From Parasitella parasitica (lineage: Eukaryota > Mucoromycota > Mucoromycetes > Mucorales > Mucoraceae), in contig MU619283.1 of the NCBI GenBank assembly GCA_025201805.1, positions 39,381-103,380 on the forward strand: DNA of 64,000 bases. Reading direction: 5' to 3'. Both the position numbers and the translations under genes were made by a program. Below are positions 1-13,019 of the stretch, in pieces. Numbering within the stretch: the stretch's first letter is position 1; each line of letters begins with the position of its first letter. The notes below the pieces were generated by a model. That model did not search any database. It was not told the origin of the DNA and worked only from the letters and a program-made list of their open reading frames with translations.

Positions 1-1130
1 CTCAATACGTTTGGAATTGGACATATGCACTTGTACTTACAATCCGTCTTGATCCTCAGTGTCTATATGCTGTTTTTCCTTGACAACAACGCAAGTTACT
101 GCTAATGTAGCCACGAATACAGCCATTGCAACAATGCAGAAGACCTTGATCTGTGAATCGCCCATCCATGGAAAATACTTTACCAAATCCATAAAACCAA
201 CGAAATATCCAATAACCATTGCAGAATTACTCATTCGCGCACTCCACGCATTAGCATATTCTTGCTGCCAAAGAGGTGGTACATCTAATATCAAGGCACG
301 ACAAATAGCTTGTACTGCGTTCAAAGTAAAATCGAGGAAATAAAACGAGGAAACAGCGACAACTATTGCGTAGAAATGTGCCTGAACATAGTTTATGTTT
401 AGGAGTCAGCGATACCGTCAAGATAGGTTCACTTACAGATTGACTAAATTGCTCTGGAGCATAGAAAGTACGTGCGATCCAGGCACCGAACTCTTTCGCA
501 TAGGCAACGCCAACCATAGACAAGCAAGTTAAAATACCTGATACAACAATGAAAGGTCTTCGTTTGCCAAATTTTGAAGTGCATTTATCGCTAAACGCGC
601 CAATGAGCTTCAAAAAAAAAAAATACAAAATGAATCTGTCAATGGCCTGATTCAAAGATAAGATATTCAACTTACGGGTTGCACGAGTAGCCCAGAAAGA
701 GGGCCCGCCAGCCAAACCAGAGCTGTCAATTCTTTTGACAAATCCAATGATAGCAGATATGGTGTCCCATAACTTTTAAACACAAATTATCAGATAAGCT
801 TTGTTGATCTATCTGCAAATTTACTTACGATAATTCAACTGTCCCTGAATATGTCGATAGTTTCTCAGTATTTGTTGTACAAATTATAGTTCTCAACTTA
901 CATGTGAATTGAACACCTGCCATACAAATAGTTAGGCCCAATATTTGCATTAGATCAAGACCAGCTTCTTTCGCCACATCTTGAGTTGAAGGGGTATCAG
1001 CAATTGTTCCAATACTGTTATAAGTAGTTGGATCAAATGAAGACCTTCTCCGTCTGTTTTTTGGTCTTGACAGTGGAGGCTTTTGCTGTTGCAATAACGG
1101 CGAAGTTTCGTTATTATTATTAGTAGTCAT
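1..1130 (-). CDS. Sucrose/alpha-glucoside H+ symporter-like sugar transporter (GPH family), C-terminus cut by window edge
   Basis: A membrane carrier of the GPH/SUT class, expected to bring in a disaccharide with protons at the plasma membrane. The ATG is at 1128-1130, followed by a hydrophilic N-terminus with a Glu-Thr-Ser-Pro-Leu-Leu motif. The first membrane helix reads MAGVQFTWTVELSYGTPYL across two introns, the next exon gives LVWLAGPLSGLLVQP, then LIGAFSDKCTSKFGKRRPF, the loop 2-3 signature of this family. A further exon holds ALILDVPPLWQQEYANAWS. Introns with GTAAGT donors split the gene into at least five exons; the last one visible ends at 41 with a donor at 35-40, so the gene continues beyond position 1. 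No frame breaks seen. The family call is firm; the exact substrate is inferred from similarity to yeast Sut1-type carriers. Confidence 0.87.
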
Positions 1131-1796
1131 TCTAAATGTTAAGCTGGGGAAAAGAAAGAAACTGCAAGAATGGGATCTGTGCAAATCTTATTTAAAGCAA
1201 CTTTTTTTTTTTTTTTTTACATATCATATGATAAAGTAATTTAGGAGGTTGAAGGCAAGCATGTTGAGTGCCCAGGTTTTTGACATAAGGAACCAATCAT
1301 TCACTCACTTATCATATGTCTTGCTGATTATTATCATCCCCCTCCTCAGTCTTCATCTTTATATTTCAACGTCTGACTGAAAAAAAAAGGAGTATACACC
1401 CTAGAATAGCTCACGATCGGGAAGAGACTGATCATGGTTTTTTTTTAAAGTTCTACTCATCATATATTTATGTTTATACACATAAAAAACTCCCATTGTA
1501 TGTAAGGGCGCATGATTATGTACCATACAATTACAATGAAATAATGCACCTTTTTTATTGTGGCATAAATTAAAAACATCATATATGTAAATGAACAAAG
1601 CTCTACGGCAATTCATTTAAATTTTGTATAGAACTACAGAAAATATAAAATCGATGATTCATGTCGTATTTACTAGAATTGATTGTGTTTGCTTGGTTCT
1701 TTTTATCTATGATTATATAAAAAAGGGGTGAGGAGGAGAAGTGGGAGCATTCTGAAGGGGTTGGAAATGTCAAGAAAAACCACAGTAGAGATATTC
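1131..1796. other. Intergenic: promoter side of the sugar carrier and 3' flank of eIF3e
   Basis: About 670 bases without a supported gene. It holds an 18-base T run near 1201-1218 and AT-rich sequence. Short open frames here have no recognisable protein. Confidence 0.6.
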
Positions 1797-3319
1797 TTAG
1801 GCAGAAACTTCATTAGAAGCGCTTTGGGCAACTTGGATTTCACGTCTTTTGATGGTGGTGGCAAGTACCTGTGATCGGAAAGAAAGACCCTTTGTGCGTT
1901 CGATAACTTGCTGGTAAACAGATGTTACTGGTGTGTTCATAATGACAGTGTTTTCTTCAAAATCAATCTTGGCGTCGACGCGAGTATCTCTAATCAAATT
2001 GACGATCCATTTTTCACCTTCTTCTTGAGACAGATTTAATCTTTGAGACATTTCCTTGATATCGATCTTTTGGTGAATTCTACAATACGTTTCAGAAATA
2101 AACTGTCTAGCACTTTCCATAAAGTCCTCATGAGTGGCAGCCAAAAAGAAGTCGTTGCTCAAAACATCCTCACATTCCTTCAATTTCTTTTGGGCGCCTT
2201 CAAAGTCGAAATGGACAAAAAGAGCTTCGACAAATTCAGTAACGGGGTCCCTGTACTCGTATGATTCTTGCTCAATAATCTTGACCAACTCCTTCATTTG
2301 ATTCTTTCTACGCTTGTTGGTAACGACAGCTGTGGCAAGATAACGTAAGATCCAAGGGCAAGAAGTTTGAATAGTGTTGATATATTGAGGGGTAAGGAAC
2401 ATATCAACAATGCCATCACGACCCTTAGGGTGGTTAAAGAACACGAATAAGGACCAATGAAGTAGCCATGTACGCTGCTGAAGTTGTTGAAGAGGTGATG
2501 TGAAATTTTTTTGATCAATGGTTTCTCTAAGTTTTTGCATTTCCTCAAGAGCAGCGTCCCAATTGCCTGTTAAAATTTCAGCTGCCATCTTTCCCCAAGT
2601 AGCGGAAAGAGTACGGTCGGCATCAGTAGACTAATAAAATGTCAAATAATTTGTTTGATATTTCAAAATTATATCATTTACCAGAACGCGGAAGTGATAA
2701 AGGTAATCAGCAGCTCCTCCATAATCACCACAATTGTATTGAAATTGACCAAATTCGTACAAAATATTGATAGAATCATCAGTAAACTAAATAAACCGTG
2801 TTAATAAGACACGAATAGATAAATTACGCTGCTCTGCTCCGTTTACTTTGTAATTTTCCTTTAAATACTGCAAATTTTGTGTCTTGTCTTGACGAAGAGC
2901 AGCAATAACATCAGGTTTTTCGAGAATATCCATAACGGTTTGAGCTTTTGATCTTAAATCTTCCATTTTAGACAAAACAATCTCTCTCTTTTCAGTAAAC
3001 TCTATGATAAACATGAATAATCACAGAGTATCGTGTTAATTCGATTGTACTTACCTTTGGGCGCATCCTCAGTATTATTAAGCTTTTTGTACAGATCAAG
3101 AACAAAATCAACCATGTTGGAGCTCTGGAATAAGTCGTACTTGGCTTGAAGTAGCTCCTCGGGAGCGTAAACCTATTGTTTTATTCATTTAATGCTGGTC
3201 AATCAAAAAATTAATATTGAATCTACTTCTTTGAGCTCTAGGAATTCAATGAGGGGGAAAACGAGATGGCGATCCAAGAATGGAATCATTCTCATAGTCA
3301 AATCTTGAGTGGCTGCCAT
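1797..3319 (-). CDS. Eukaryotic translation initiation factor 3 subunit E (eIF3e/Int6)
   Basis: Subunit of the eIF3 complex, which binds the 40S ribosome during initiation. The ATG is at 3317-3319 and the protein begins [20 protein letters not shown], the eIF3e N-terminal domain. Four introns split it; later exons read [20 protein letters not shown] and [20 protein letters not shown], then a large last exon (to 1797) with [20 protein letters not shown] and a PCI/winged-helix region around [20 protein letters not shown]. Length is about 430 aa, normal for the family. Fission yeast and filamentous fungi keep this gene while budding yeast lost it. Intact; call is firm. Confidence 0.95.
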
Positions 3320-3435
3320 TTTGCTTTAAATAGGATAATGGAGCTTCAACAAAGGAAAGAGGAAGAAACAAAAAATTTTGGAAGGCTTATAAACTTAGTC
3401 GCTTGCACAGTCACCTAAAAGCAAAACTTTATAAT

Positions 3436-4665
3436 CGTTTAATGATTAGGCATTTTCATATTATCTAAAGGGTGCAATTGATTTTCAGTGTAAAAAGAAC
3501 AGTTATTATCATGTTCGCTATTCCGAGCTAAACGTATCTTGGGCGATAGATTCGTATCGCCTAATTTAGAAGACATCGAATATTTCTTTTTAGAAGAATT
3601 GTTGCTATTATTCTCCTGCCATTGAGAATTGACATCTGGCATCCAAGCTATGATATTCTGAGTGCGATCAGACGAAAGAGAATCCCTTGAGTTTACTTGG
3701 TGTTTTCTTTTGTATATCGGTTCTTCAGGCTTAATAAGAGTGTTTGTTTTTATGACACTATTCTTTCTCAATATTTGATCTACTTGTCCTAATGCTAAAC
3801 TATGCCTTTTAGAGGGCCTAATTGATTGGTAATAAGATGTAGGCTTTTGATTACTATCCCGAATGGTCTTCTTTCGCTGTTGTTGCTGAAATGACGATTG
3901 TTGCGAATTCATAGACATGAAGGAGCTACTCCTGGCCGATCGATCCAATCTTTGAGACACTGGTTCTTTCACCCGAAAAGGATACGGCAAGGCCATTCTT
4001 TCTAAGATATCAGTATTGGGATAATCCAGAAAATTTCTTATACTTGTAGGTGTTGGGATGTAGAATCCTGTTGATGCCGTTCCTGTAATTACTGGTTGCT
4101 CAGAGAACGGATACGTAAATGCTGAAAAATCTTGATATCTATCAAGTAAAGATGGTATTAGCTTAGTTACACTGAAGATCCTCTAATCGTTATGTAATAC
4201 TTGCATCTACGAACGAAATTTAGCGGTTTTTCAAGATATTAAACCACATTAACTTACACTGTCATCATCTTCATTACACAAAATCGAGTTGCTTTTACAA
4301 GACGAAGAACTGTAATCTTTATCTGAAGCGCCTGATTGAATTATTTCATTTGCCATTAATGAACTGATTGGTCTATGCTGGGAACAACTCGTTAAAGTGG
4401 AATGCTCTTGTGTTTCAATATCCAGCTGATCGAACGTCTGTTGTAATAACTGTGCTGTATCTTGTGGTGTATCCTCATCCTCAGTAACAAGTGAATGCAG
4501 CTGTCTTTCTATGTTGGGTGTATATACAGACGATCTATTTGACAAGGGCTTATAACTACTGTTATTACTACTCTGTAGACTTGTTGTTGAGGAATTTACG
4601 AAAAAATCCATATTATGCCATCCATAAAAAGGAAGTTGTTTTTGTACTGTTTGTGGTGAATCCAT
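3436..4665 (-). CDS. Ser/Asn/Gln-rich hypothetical protein
   Basis: Not recognised. The start is the ATG at 4663-4665 (MDSPQTVQKQLPFYGWHNMD). The first exon ends at 4258 with a GTAAGT donor. After one or two introns the frame resumes near 4137 (YQDFSAFTYPFSEQP), runs through YIPTPTSIRNFLDYP and MALPYPFRVKEPVSQ, and stops at 3439. I could not fix the intron borders between 4257 and 4137. The protein is about 370 aa, rich in Ser, Asn and Gln, with acidic patches and basic Arg/Lys-Ser stretches, no membrane helix and no known domain. It looks like a disordered regulatory or phospho-protein. It lies about 120 bases downstream of the eIF3e start, on the same strand. Confidence 0.6.
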
Positions 4666-6396
4666 TGAATGATAATAAGATGTAGTTTTTTTTTTTTTTT
4701 TTTTTATAAATTGAAACCTTTTGTACTGATTAAATTTTTTCTTTTTTTGCGAAACCCAACAAGTAGATAGACTATTATTTTTAGTTCTATGAATCGTTTG
4801 TAAAATTATACATTTCTTTGAGCCGATCACATCCTTATAACTTCCGTGCACAACATAAGCTCATCAGATGTAATGAATCTCTCCAACTAATTATCTGATA
4901 TGCGCAAATGTTGGATGATGCCAAATACATGAGTACATGTGCTTAAAAAATTCAAGTCTCATATGTACTATCAATCTAATTTGCATGTAGTATATCTTAT
5001 AATGATAAAATTTGATGACCTAGTTTTAATTATTGAATTGAAACAAGTTCTCCATATTTCATCTAATATCCTTACCAAGTACCAAGGTATACGTTGCTGA
5101 ATGCAATCTTAACACCTTTTTCTTGGAGAAGCTATAATAATAGTTTCTAGTTCAAATTGTTAAATGGACAAATTCTATAGCTTTGAAAACATTATGGATA
5201 TAATTTGACAGAAATATTTAATCGGTTGTTCAGACAATCATACTATATGTATTCATTAGTCATTCATCATCAGGATAGCAAGATAATCCTATCATAGCTA
5301 TTTAGATCGTTCTTAAATTTAAATATTGGGGGTTTTTTTTTTATAAACGTGTGGTTGATCTGACGATGTATCAAGAACGGTGTAATGCTTTGTTAAAGAA
5401 TAATGAAATAAATAAAAACAGACTGTGATTGGCAGTTGACAAAGATCCAAGTTGATCTTTCATTAGCTTCTAATCATGCGGTAAATCTTCTAGTTATACG
5501 GTTAGATACAAAAAAAAAAGATAAAACCAGAAGTTAACAAGATACGAAAACTTGATAATACTTTATTTAAAATTGAAATTGCATCTGCTAATTATACCTT
5601 GTCTACAACTACATAAATTTATGGTGACTTATTTAGATTATTAATGGACAAGGCTAATTCACAGTGACAACCTACTTGACAGGGCACGATGTGAGGTTGT
5701 ACAACAAGGGCTACATGTCTTTGATCTGACAGTGCCTTAGCCTTTATCCTGGTGCTCAGATCTGTGAGTTACAACAGGAATAAACTTCTTGATTTGAAAC
5801 AGAGACTTCATTCTCCAATTTACACAAGCATATCACATCACATCATTGGACGATCTTCAATCTTCAATTGAAGTACATTGCCATGATTTCTTATCTATAA
5901 TTGTAGCAGATCAATATAATTTCATGATTAATACTCTTAAAAACATCACGTGGCCATTTCTCTTTTGAGAGCTGGTATTGCGTAAGTTGATAACTAAAAA
6001 AAAATACACACGCATCACTACTTGATGCTCTGCGGTGCGGGTTTTGTGAAATTGGTAGCGATGTTTTGGAAAGATCTTGCAGTAAACAGGTCAATGCCGA
6101 GACTAATTAGACTGTTTTGCTGTTGTTTAAGTGTATATTATGTCAAATAACTAGGATGGTATATGGTATCTCAGCGATAGAATAGCAAATAATTATATAT
6201 GACAGTATTTTAAACGTAAGAAAGTTCGATTTATTTCAAATATGAAGCATAATTCCATATATATTTCTAAGATGAGACGTTCCTAGAATTCAACATCAGG
6301 TTCAGGAACGTAGCTTCAATTGGCTCAGACTCTGATCACGTGCGGATAATCAATTAGCACCACCAAAAAAAATTTACATCTATAACATCTATATCA
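4666..6396. other. Long AT-rich intergenic region
   Basis: About 1.7 kb with no supported gene. It holds a 19-base T run (4687-4705) just upstream of the preceding start. The only open frames are short and unlike known proteins. Confidence 0.6.
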
Positions 6397-6468
6397 TCCT
6401 CAATGGTCTAGTGGCTAGGATTCATCGCTTTCACCGATGCGGCCGGGGTTCAATTCCCCGTTGGGGAA
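6397..6468 (+). tRNA. tRNA-Glu (anticodon TTC)
   Basis: A 72-base cloverleaf. The acceptor stem TCCTCAA (6397-6403) pairs with TTGGGGA (6461-6467), with discriminator A at 6468. The anticodon stem CATCG/CGATG encloses the loop CTTTCAC with anticodon TTC at 6430-6432. The T arm carries GGTTCAATTCC. D-arm bases GTCTAGTGGCTAGGAT match eukaryotic tRNA-Glu. No intron and no encoded CCA. Confidence 0.96.
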
Positions 6469-6469
6469 A

Positions 6470-6474
6470 TTTTT
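6470..6474 (+). terminator. Pol III terminator of tRNA-Glu
   Basis: Five T residues begin two bases after the discriminator base, the usual RNA polymerase III stop signal. Confidence 0.75.
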
Positions 6475-7538
6475 GACTCAACCACACACTGTGGTGCGCG
6501 TAGTTACGGCATCCAATGTTTCTGTGAAGCTTTTTTTTTTAACTAAATTCAACATCAATGCAGCGTAAGATAATAAAAACTCGTCTTTTATCTCCTGCGA
6601 TTACTTCTTATACTTTTTTTTAAGCCTGCCTGAGGAAACCTAACGTGAAGGGATTTTAAGCATATGATAACCTAGATACACTAATGTATAATAAGACGAA
6701 CGGGTAATATTCAAAAAGTATTGCTATTAAGAATCTTGATAAGTAGTGATTTAATAAGCCATATAATAGTCTTGACCTATTCCAAGAAAGTCTGAATTTT
6801 ATGCTTTGCATGCATGCTTACACCAGAAATCATGAACAAGGAGCCAAGTCTTGAAAAATTTGCGTATCAAAAATGAAGTTCTATTCGATTCATTGAATAT
6901 CACGTATATAGGCAGATTTAAAATAAAAATGTAGTGTACCTTTAAAGATATATATTGCAAGGATATTTAAAATTTCAATAAAATTTGAGAAGTCTCAAAA
7001 TATTTGTTTATAAGGTATATTGCAATAAACAAAACCAGAAATTGGGGTTTATGGTATATTTTGAAGTGTAAATCTAAAGCTGTAATAATCAATCTGATGA
7101 AATGAGCACCTCTTAAAAATATTAGCATGCATAAAAATTTGGTTTATTGAATAATAGTAATAATTGCTACAAATTAAAAAAGTTTCTACTTACATTGCTC
7201 ATATAAGTCGAGCTGACAAACTATATAATAACTTGCACCTTCTGTTTTTGCGAATAAGTGCAAGAATTCATTGATATGTATAATAATCAATTTCAATATC
7301 TTAATTACCACACAATAGTATAATAATATTGTATAAACAGCTCCAAATGACAGAAAATACAACCAGTTATATTGACAGCTTATTATGTATGCTTTTGTTG
7401 TGCCTTGGCATTAACTGTCTTCTTGTTGATTTAAGTAGTCAACTCCGCTAATGAGATCTTGATAAACAATTAACCAAGTTATCTCGTCCTTTTCTCCTTT
7501 TCTCTATTTTTTATACGTTTTCTGTAGTCTTACTATAT
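6475..7538. other. AT-rich intergenic region
   Basis: About 1.06 kb between the tRNA and the kelch gene. No coding or RNA feature seen. Confidence 0.6.
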
Positions 7539-10373
7539 ATGACTTTATTCTCAAAGCTTACGAAAAGTGCAGGAAATACTGAGAAATTCATTTATCCTTG
7601 GTCGCAACGTAAATTAGGTGGTAATCATAATGCTTTACCGAGATTTGGACATGGTGCAGCTGCTCTCGATAACCAACAATTTCTTATTTTTGGTGGGATA
7701 CACAAAGGAAATACTAAAAAAAAAATACTTCTTGTAGATACAAGTAAGCCAATAAAGCTCATATTACTGTAAACATAGCTCACTAAAACTCATCCGTGTA
7801 GACAATATATCTGTTACCTCACTATCGACATCGGGTGATGTACCATCTCCCAGAAGCTTCACTACGGTCATTTCAATAAACTCTTTTATATTACGTAAGA
7901 AATGTAAAGTTGGATATCAAACATGCAATTTATTTACGGATCTATTGTAGTTTATGGTGGCGAGCCAATTCATGCCAATGAAATGTGGGATCCGCACTTT
8001 TACGTTCTGCATACAAGTAGGCCTAAAAATGCTTTCAATCTGCCAATTGACAGCATCCCTAATCCTAAATCATAGATACTCGTCAATGGTCAAGAGTGCG
8101 CACAAAAGGAAAGTTACCGTCAGAAAGAGCAGGACATTCAACTTTTGTTTCTGATGATGGCATCATGTATATTTTTGGTGGCCATTTTCAAAGAAAATAC
8201 CTGGGTGACTTATGCGCATTTAATGTGAAAGATTGTAAGCAAGATATCCATTGACATCTTGTTTGTATCCGGCTAATCATCTTTACAGATCCTGCCAAAG
8301 CAGAATGGGATTTCTTAAAGTACGAAAACCAAGGTCCAGCGCCGAGATCTGGACACGTTTCTGTGATTTACGACAAGAAACTATACATGTAAAGCTCCCA
8401 ATTGAATTTCTCATCCTAAATACTCATCCATTATTTTCGCTACTTAGATTTGGAGGCATGAATGCAAGCCATTTGTTTAACGATGTTTGGTGTTTTGATC
8501 TTGTAGCCCGAACTTGGCATCAAATATCAGCTCTTGGCTTTATACCCGCTCCCAGAGAAAGCTGTGCAGCTGCATTAGTAGACGATACAATTTATATATT
8601 TGGAGGACGAGGAATTAATGGACATAGCCTAGGTGATTTATGCGCATTCAGAATCAAGAGTGAGTCAAATATTCGAAGAAAAGAGGGATCAGCGCCATTC
8701 TAATCGTAATGGTGAGATAGGTCAAAGATGGTACATGTTCCAAGGCATGGGAACACCTCCTTCACCTCGCTATGGACTCTCGATGACAGTGATTGGCAGC
8801 AAAATATACGTATTTGGAGGCGAATCTGTTGCTGGTAAAACAGATGATAGCGCATGCGTATATGCACTAGATTGCTGTAAGTCTTTGATTATAGAAATTT
8901 CATTGCTAGCGAACTAACAAGTTATTAATAGCCAAAATAAAGTTTCCTCCCGAGCCAGAAACCTCAGAAGGCGAAAATAATAAGGTCGATCCTGCAATGA
9001 CGAGTACAATTAGAAATAGCAACAATTCGAATGCAACCAAATCTCAGAATCAGACGACAGAAACAAAAGTTGTACAAAATTTAGAGCTGCCTCAAGTGGA
9101 AACAAATACGAATCACCTTGACTACCAGCAGCATTTATTCAACAACGATGATCAAAAAATCAGTTCGCCCATATCAGCATATTCGATGGAAAGCAATTGG
9201 AGTCATCCGAGCCAATCACTAAACAAAGTACTATCTCGTTCTCCCCCACTTCGACCGCCTCGTGAGGGAGTCACTCTAAACAAAACTCGCCCACAAGCTG
9301 CATCGACCATGAGCGATTCATTCAAATTCAAACGAGAACTTCCATTTCAGCATCGATCACAGTTGCCACCAAAATTGTTCATCCCTAATATGAATAAACC
9401 CACAGCCAAGAAACCTGAGGAAAATGCAAAGTTATTGCTGGAAATCAAAGCTCGAGATACCATTATTTCAGAAATGAAGAAAAACGAACAATGGTGGCGA
9501 ACGGAAGTCTCTGTGGCTAGACAGTTACGACGAGATCAACAAGACGACACATGCCGAGACAAAGGGGATGTCCTGCTACATGATCTAGAACAGAAAGATG
9601 TACTGTTATTATTTCAGCAACTTGAGGCTGTCAAGGCTGAGATTAAAAAGATTAGAGCCAGTGTAAATAAACAAAATGACCCAATATTTGAAAAGATTGA
9701 GCAAGTAGAAAACATAAGCGCAATTGCGCTAGAGGAAGCAGCCTACTATAAAGCAAAATACACAGCATTGAAATCGAGGGACAACGGGGCTCTGGATCTG
9801 CTGGAATCAGGTAGAGCTGACATTTTAGAAACGAGGCTCAAGCTGGCATATCAAGAAAAAGACCATGTAAATCGAAAAATACAGACGTTGAGCTCTCAAT
9901 CGCAACACGATCGATCTGCAAGAGTATTAGCAGAGGGGAGAGCCAAAGACGCGCAAAAGCATTCAGAGAAAGCGCAGGGAGCACATCAAAACGCACTGGA
10001 AAGATTGACCCAACTGTACGCGAAATTAGTCAAGCTTGAAGCGCAGGGTAAAGATGACGCTATTTGCATTGCAGATTTATCCAGCAAATTAGCGGACCGC
10101 CTGTCTCTAGTCCACACAAAGGACCAGGACGAGTCGCAACTGCGCATTGAAATTGCAAGATTAGAAGCAACAAACATGAAATCCAGGAATGAGGTTGCAG
10201 GTTTACTCAAAAAGTTGGAAGAAAGCAAAGACGATGAAAATAACTTGAAGCTGTTATTGAACGATAAGGATCAAGAGTACACCGAAGCAGTTTTGGAGCT
10301 AGAAAAGACATGTATACAGCTCGATTTACTTAAAAATATGCCAAATAACCAAACCGCTTTTACAGCGGTGTAA
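7539..10373 (+). CDS. Kelch-repeat plus coiled-coil protein, Tea1-like cell polarity factor
   Basis: Probable cell-end/polarity marker of the Tea1/kelch class, which rides microtubule tips to mark growth sites. The start ATG at 7539 gives MTLFSKLTKSAGNTEKFIYP. About six kelch blades follow over several exons, each with the Phe/Tyr-Gly-Gly turn: FLIFGGIHKG, ILLYGGEPIHANEMW, MYIFGGHF, LRFGGMNASHLFNDVW, IYIFGGRGI and IYVFGGESV, usually preceded by a Pro-x-x-Arg strand. Introns are short (for example one between ILL and the YGG turn near 7895-7950) and every junction I tested kept the frame. The large last exon from about 8930 encodes a Ser/Pro-rich linker and then some 300 residues of heptad-rich coiled coil, ending at 10373. 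Total is about 830 aa, shorter than fission yeast Tea1. The architecture call is firm; the Tea1 role is inferred. Confidence 0.85.
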
Positions 10374-10572
10374 TAAAGTTGAGAGTTTTTGAGCCTTCTA
10401 AGGTAAAAATAATGTGTGTGATTTGCGATCTACATATGGCTACAATATGACGCTTTATTCATGCACCATTGGTTAAATCTCTTACTACGTCATTTTTTGA
10501 TCACAAACTTTATTAAAGCTGTTCGCGCAGCTTTTTTGTTGTTATTGTAATTACAACATCGCTACAACAGAA

Positions 10573-12829
10573 ATGTCCAGCAATCCTGATATTCCTGATA
10601 AACTGTATTATCTGGGTAAGTTAAGGTACCGCAAAGGTTTAAATCTGCTGTTAATCCCATTTTACCACACATAGACGATGATTTTTCTGTACGTTCGCTT
10701 CGAAAGTATCAGCTCAAAGAAATCCTGAGCACGCACAATATCCCCTATTTTCAAGGCATCACTCGACCCGATCTAATCAAGCTGTTCAAAAAGAATATTG
10801 AAGCTCGACGTGACGAAATCCTGAGTGAATACAAGGCAGCTACATTGGCCGAAAAGCAAGCTGAAATTACCCAAGAATTAGGACGTGGACACAGGGCCTC
10901 TCATAAGCCAACTAAATTCACAGACGTGTCAGTCAATGTGCCTAAACGCCGCCGACCGCATACTGATGAGGAGCGCATTTCATCAGTCAAGAAGGATAAA
11001 GATGGGTACGCTATCCCTGCCATTCCTGCAAATAGAAGAAAGACTGTGCCTGCATTTAATCCCGAAGACTCATTCGACGAAGATGATAATTACTTTATTG
11101 CTGCTTCCCCGCATCACGTTGCGCCGCAGATTCATGCGCAAAAGGTCGCTACATCCACCAGTAAGCTCACTAGTGAAGCTAAAAAACCAAGAGTACCAGC
11201 AGCACCAGTACGAAAGTCTGCGAGAAGAACTAAGCTTGATCCTCCTAAATTCAATCCTGAAGATTCGTTTGCTTCATCTGACGAAGAAGGGTACAGCACA
11301 ACAAAGCGCGAAGCCCGTCCAGAATCACCAAAAAATAAAAGTGAGAATGGAAAAGTTACATTTGGCAAGGAAACAGCAGAAGACGAAGATAATGGAGATT
11401 CCGACTATCAAGTAGATGGAGACGTTTCTGATGACGAAGACGACGAATTGGGCCAAGTTGACAAAGAAGAGTTGGTTCAACTGTACAAAGATCAGGCGAT
11501 TCCAGTCGAAAAATTTGTTGCACCCGAATATACGATTTCTACTCGATCTCAAACCATGACTACTGCCAAAGAAAACGTGCTTCTTTGGAAAGCAAAATTC
11601 AGACAAATTGGCTGTGTTTTGTGTGGGGTATACATGTTTTTTGCCCTGATTTGCCTTGGTATCACAGCTTACGCACGTCAGAAGAATGGCTATTGCCAAA
11701 ATTACCCTGATATCATAACCGAGAAGCCAGGTAAGGTCATTTAGGACATGGCAGATCAAACCTCAAGACTAAGACGTCAAACAGTTTCATCTTCCTTCTT
11801 TTCGTTATTCCCTTCTCCTTGCATTCCTTGTCCTGATCATGGTATTTGCGCTGGTGGGGAGTTGACTTGTGATACACTGTATGAGAGAAAAACGCCACTT
11901 TATAACATTGGCCACATGTTTCCCATTGCCGATGATTGCATCCACAACTCTGTACTTGGAAAATATGTCGCCAGAGTTGAGCGTAAAATCAAACACAAAT
12001 TAGCTGTTCGTCAAGGAGAATCCGCCTGCAAATATTTTCTCGCTCATGCAGACATTGAAGACACCGAACCAGCACCCATTGTTCGAGTTTTAGTCAAAGA
12101 CATCTTGTCTGATTTAAAGCAAAACATCCAACCTGCTCTTCCAGCTGATAAAACTGATGAAATTATGATTATTGCATTAGCTACAGTACTAGAAGACCCC
12201 AAAATCCGCTATTGGGAAGTGTAAGTGCGAATTGTGGATGGGTGCTATAGCGTAAATTAACGGTTGCTTTAAATAGCGATGGAGACAGGTATTTAGGAAC
12301 AGAATATTTCCACTATTCCACCAAATGCCAGCTTCAAAGGCTGTACAAAAAGACTCCATTCAATGTCAAGATGATGATCGTTAGTAAGTTGATTTTTCTT
12401 TTTTTATCATGCTTTGGTATCTAAAATGTAACTTAGCTTTCCTGTCTGTTGTCTCTGCTTTTATTGGCGCATCGAGAGACTACAAAAAAAGCAAGATCTA
12501 CAAACACAAGATTGACGTGCTTGTTAAGGATACAACAGAACGATTAATGAAACAGGTATTTTTTTTTCATCTAGTACATCTAGTAGCCCAAGCCTAATTT
12601 AAATAAATGTTATTTTTAGTACGAAAACCATCTCAAGGATCCTATCCAATATCCTTCTGCTGCGATTTCTGTATCTCAAATACGATCGTCTCTTGTCGAT
12701 GTTAATGACAGCAAAACCATCAAAGACTGGCACAGCGTCGTTGAAAAAATAGAATCACATCCACACATTAGAAAATCATTCCAGGAAGTTCGTGGCGATC
12801 CTGTGGAGTATTGGGAGTTGACCGTATAA
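10573..12829 (+). CDS. Inner nuclear membrane protein, HeH/LEM plus MSC domains (Heh1/Src1/Man1 type)
   Basis: Integral inner-nuclear-membrane protein that links chromatin to the envelope. The ATG is at 10573. The N-terminus across the first intron reads DDDFSVRSLRKYQLKEILST followed by IPYFQGITRPDLIKLFKKNI, a helix-extension-helix (LEM-like) fold. A basic, acidic, Ser-rich nucleoplasmic region follows, with two copies of a Phe-Asn-Pro-Glu-Asp-Ser-Phe motif. The first membrane helix is IGCVLCGVYMFFALICLGIT. The lumenal MSC domain has CIPCPDHGICAGGELTC and DDCIHNS. The second helix is near LSVVSAFIGAS, and the C-terminal tail ends EYWELTV at 12829. The intron 11731-11784 (branch site CTAAG) joins the two large frames precisely. 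About 670 aa, matching the Heh family. Confidence 0.92.
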
Positions 12830-13019
12830 ATTAAAACTGTAGATAATAATCAAGGGGATGTTACACAAATTACACATGTATTTACTAAAAGATGAATTTC
12901 AAAAAATTAGAAGAAAATACAAGTTTATTATTTATAAAGTGGTGGGTGTGAGTGTGAGTGTGATATAAGATTTCAAGATATAAATACAAGCTGCTGCCAA
13001 GGCATGGAGGGGGAAAAGA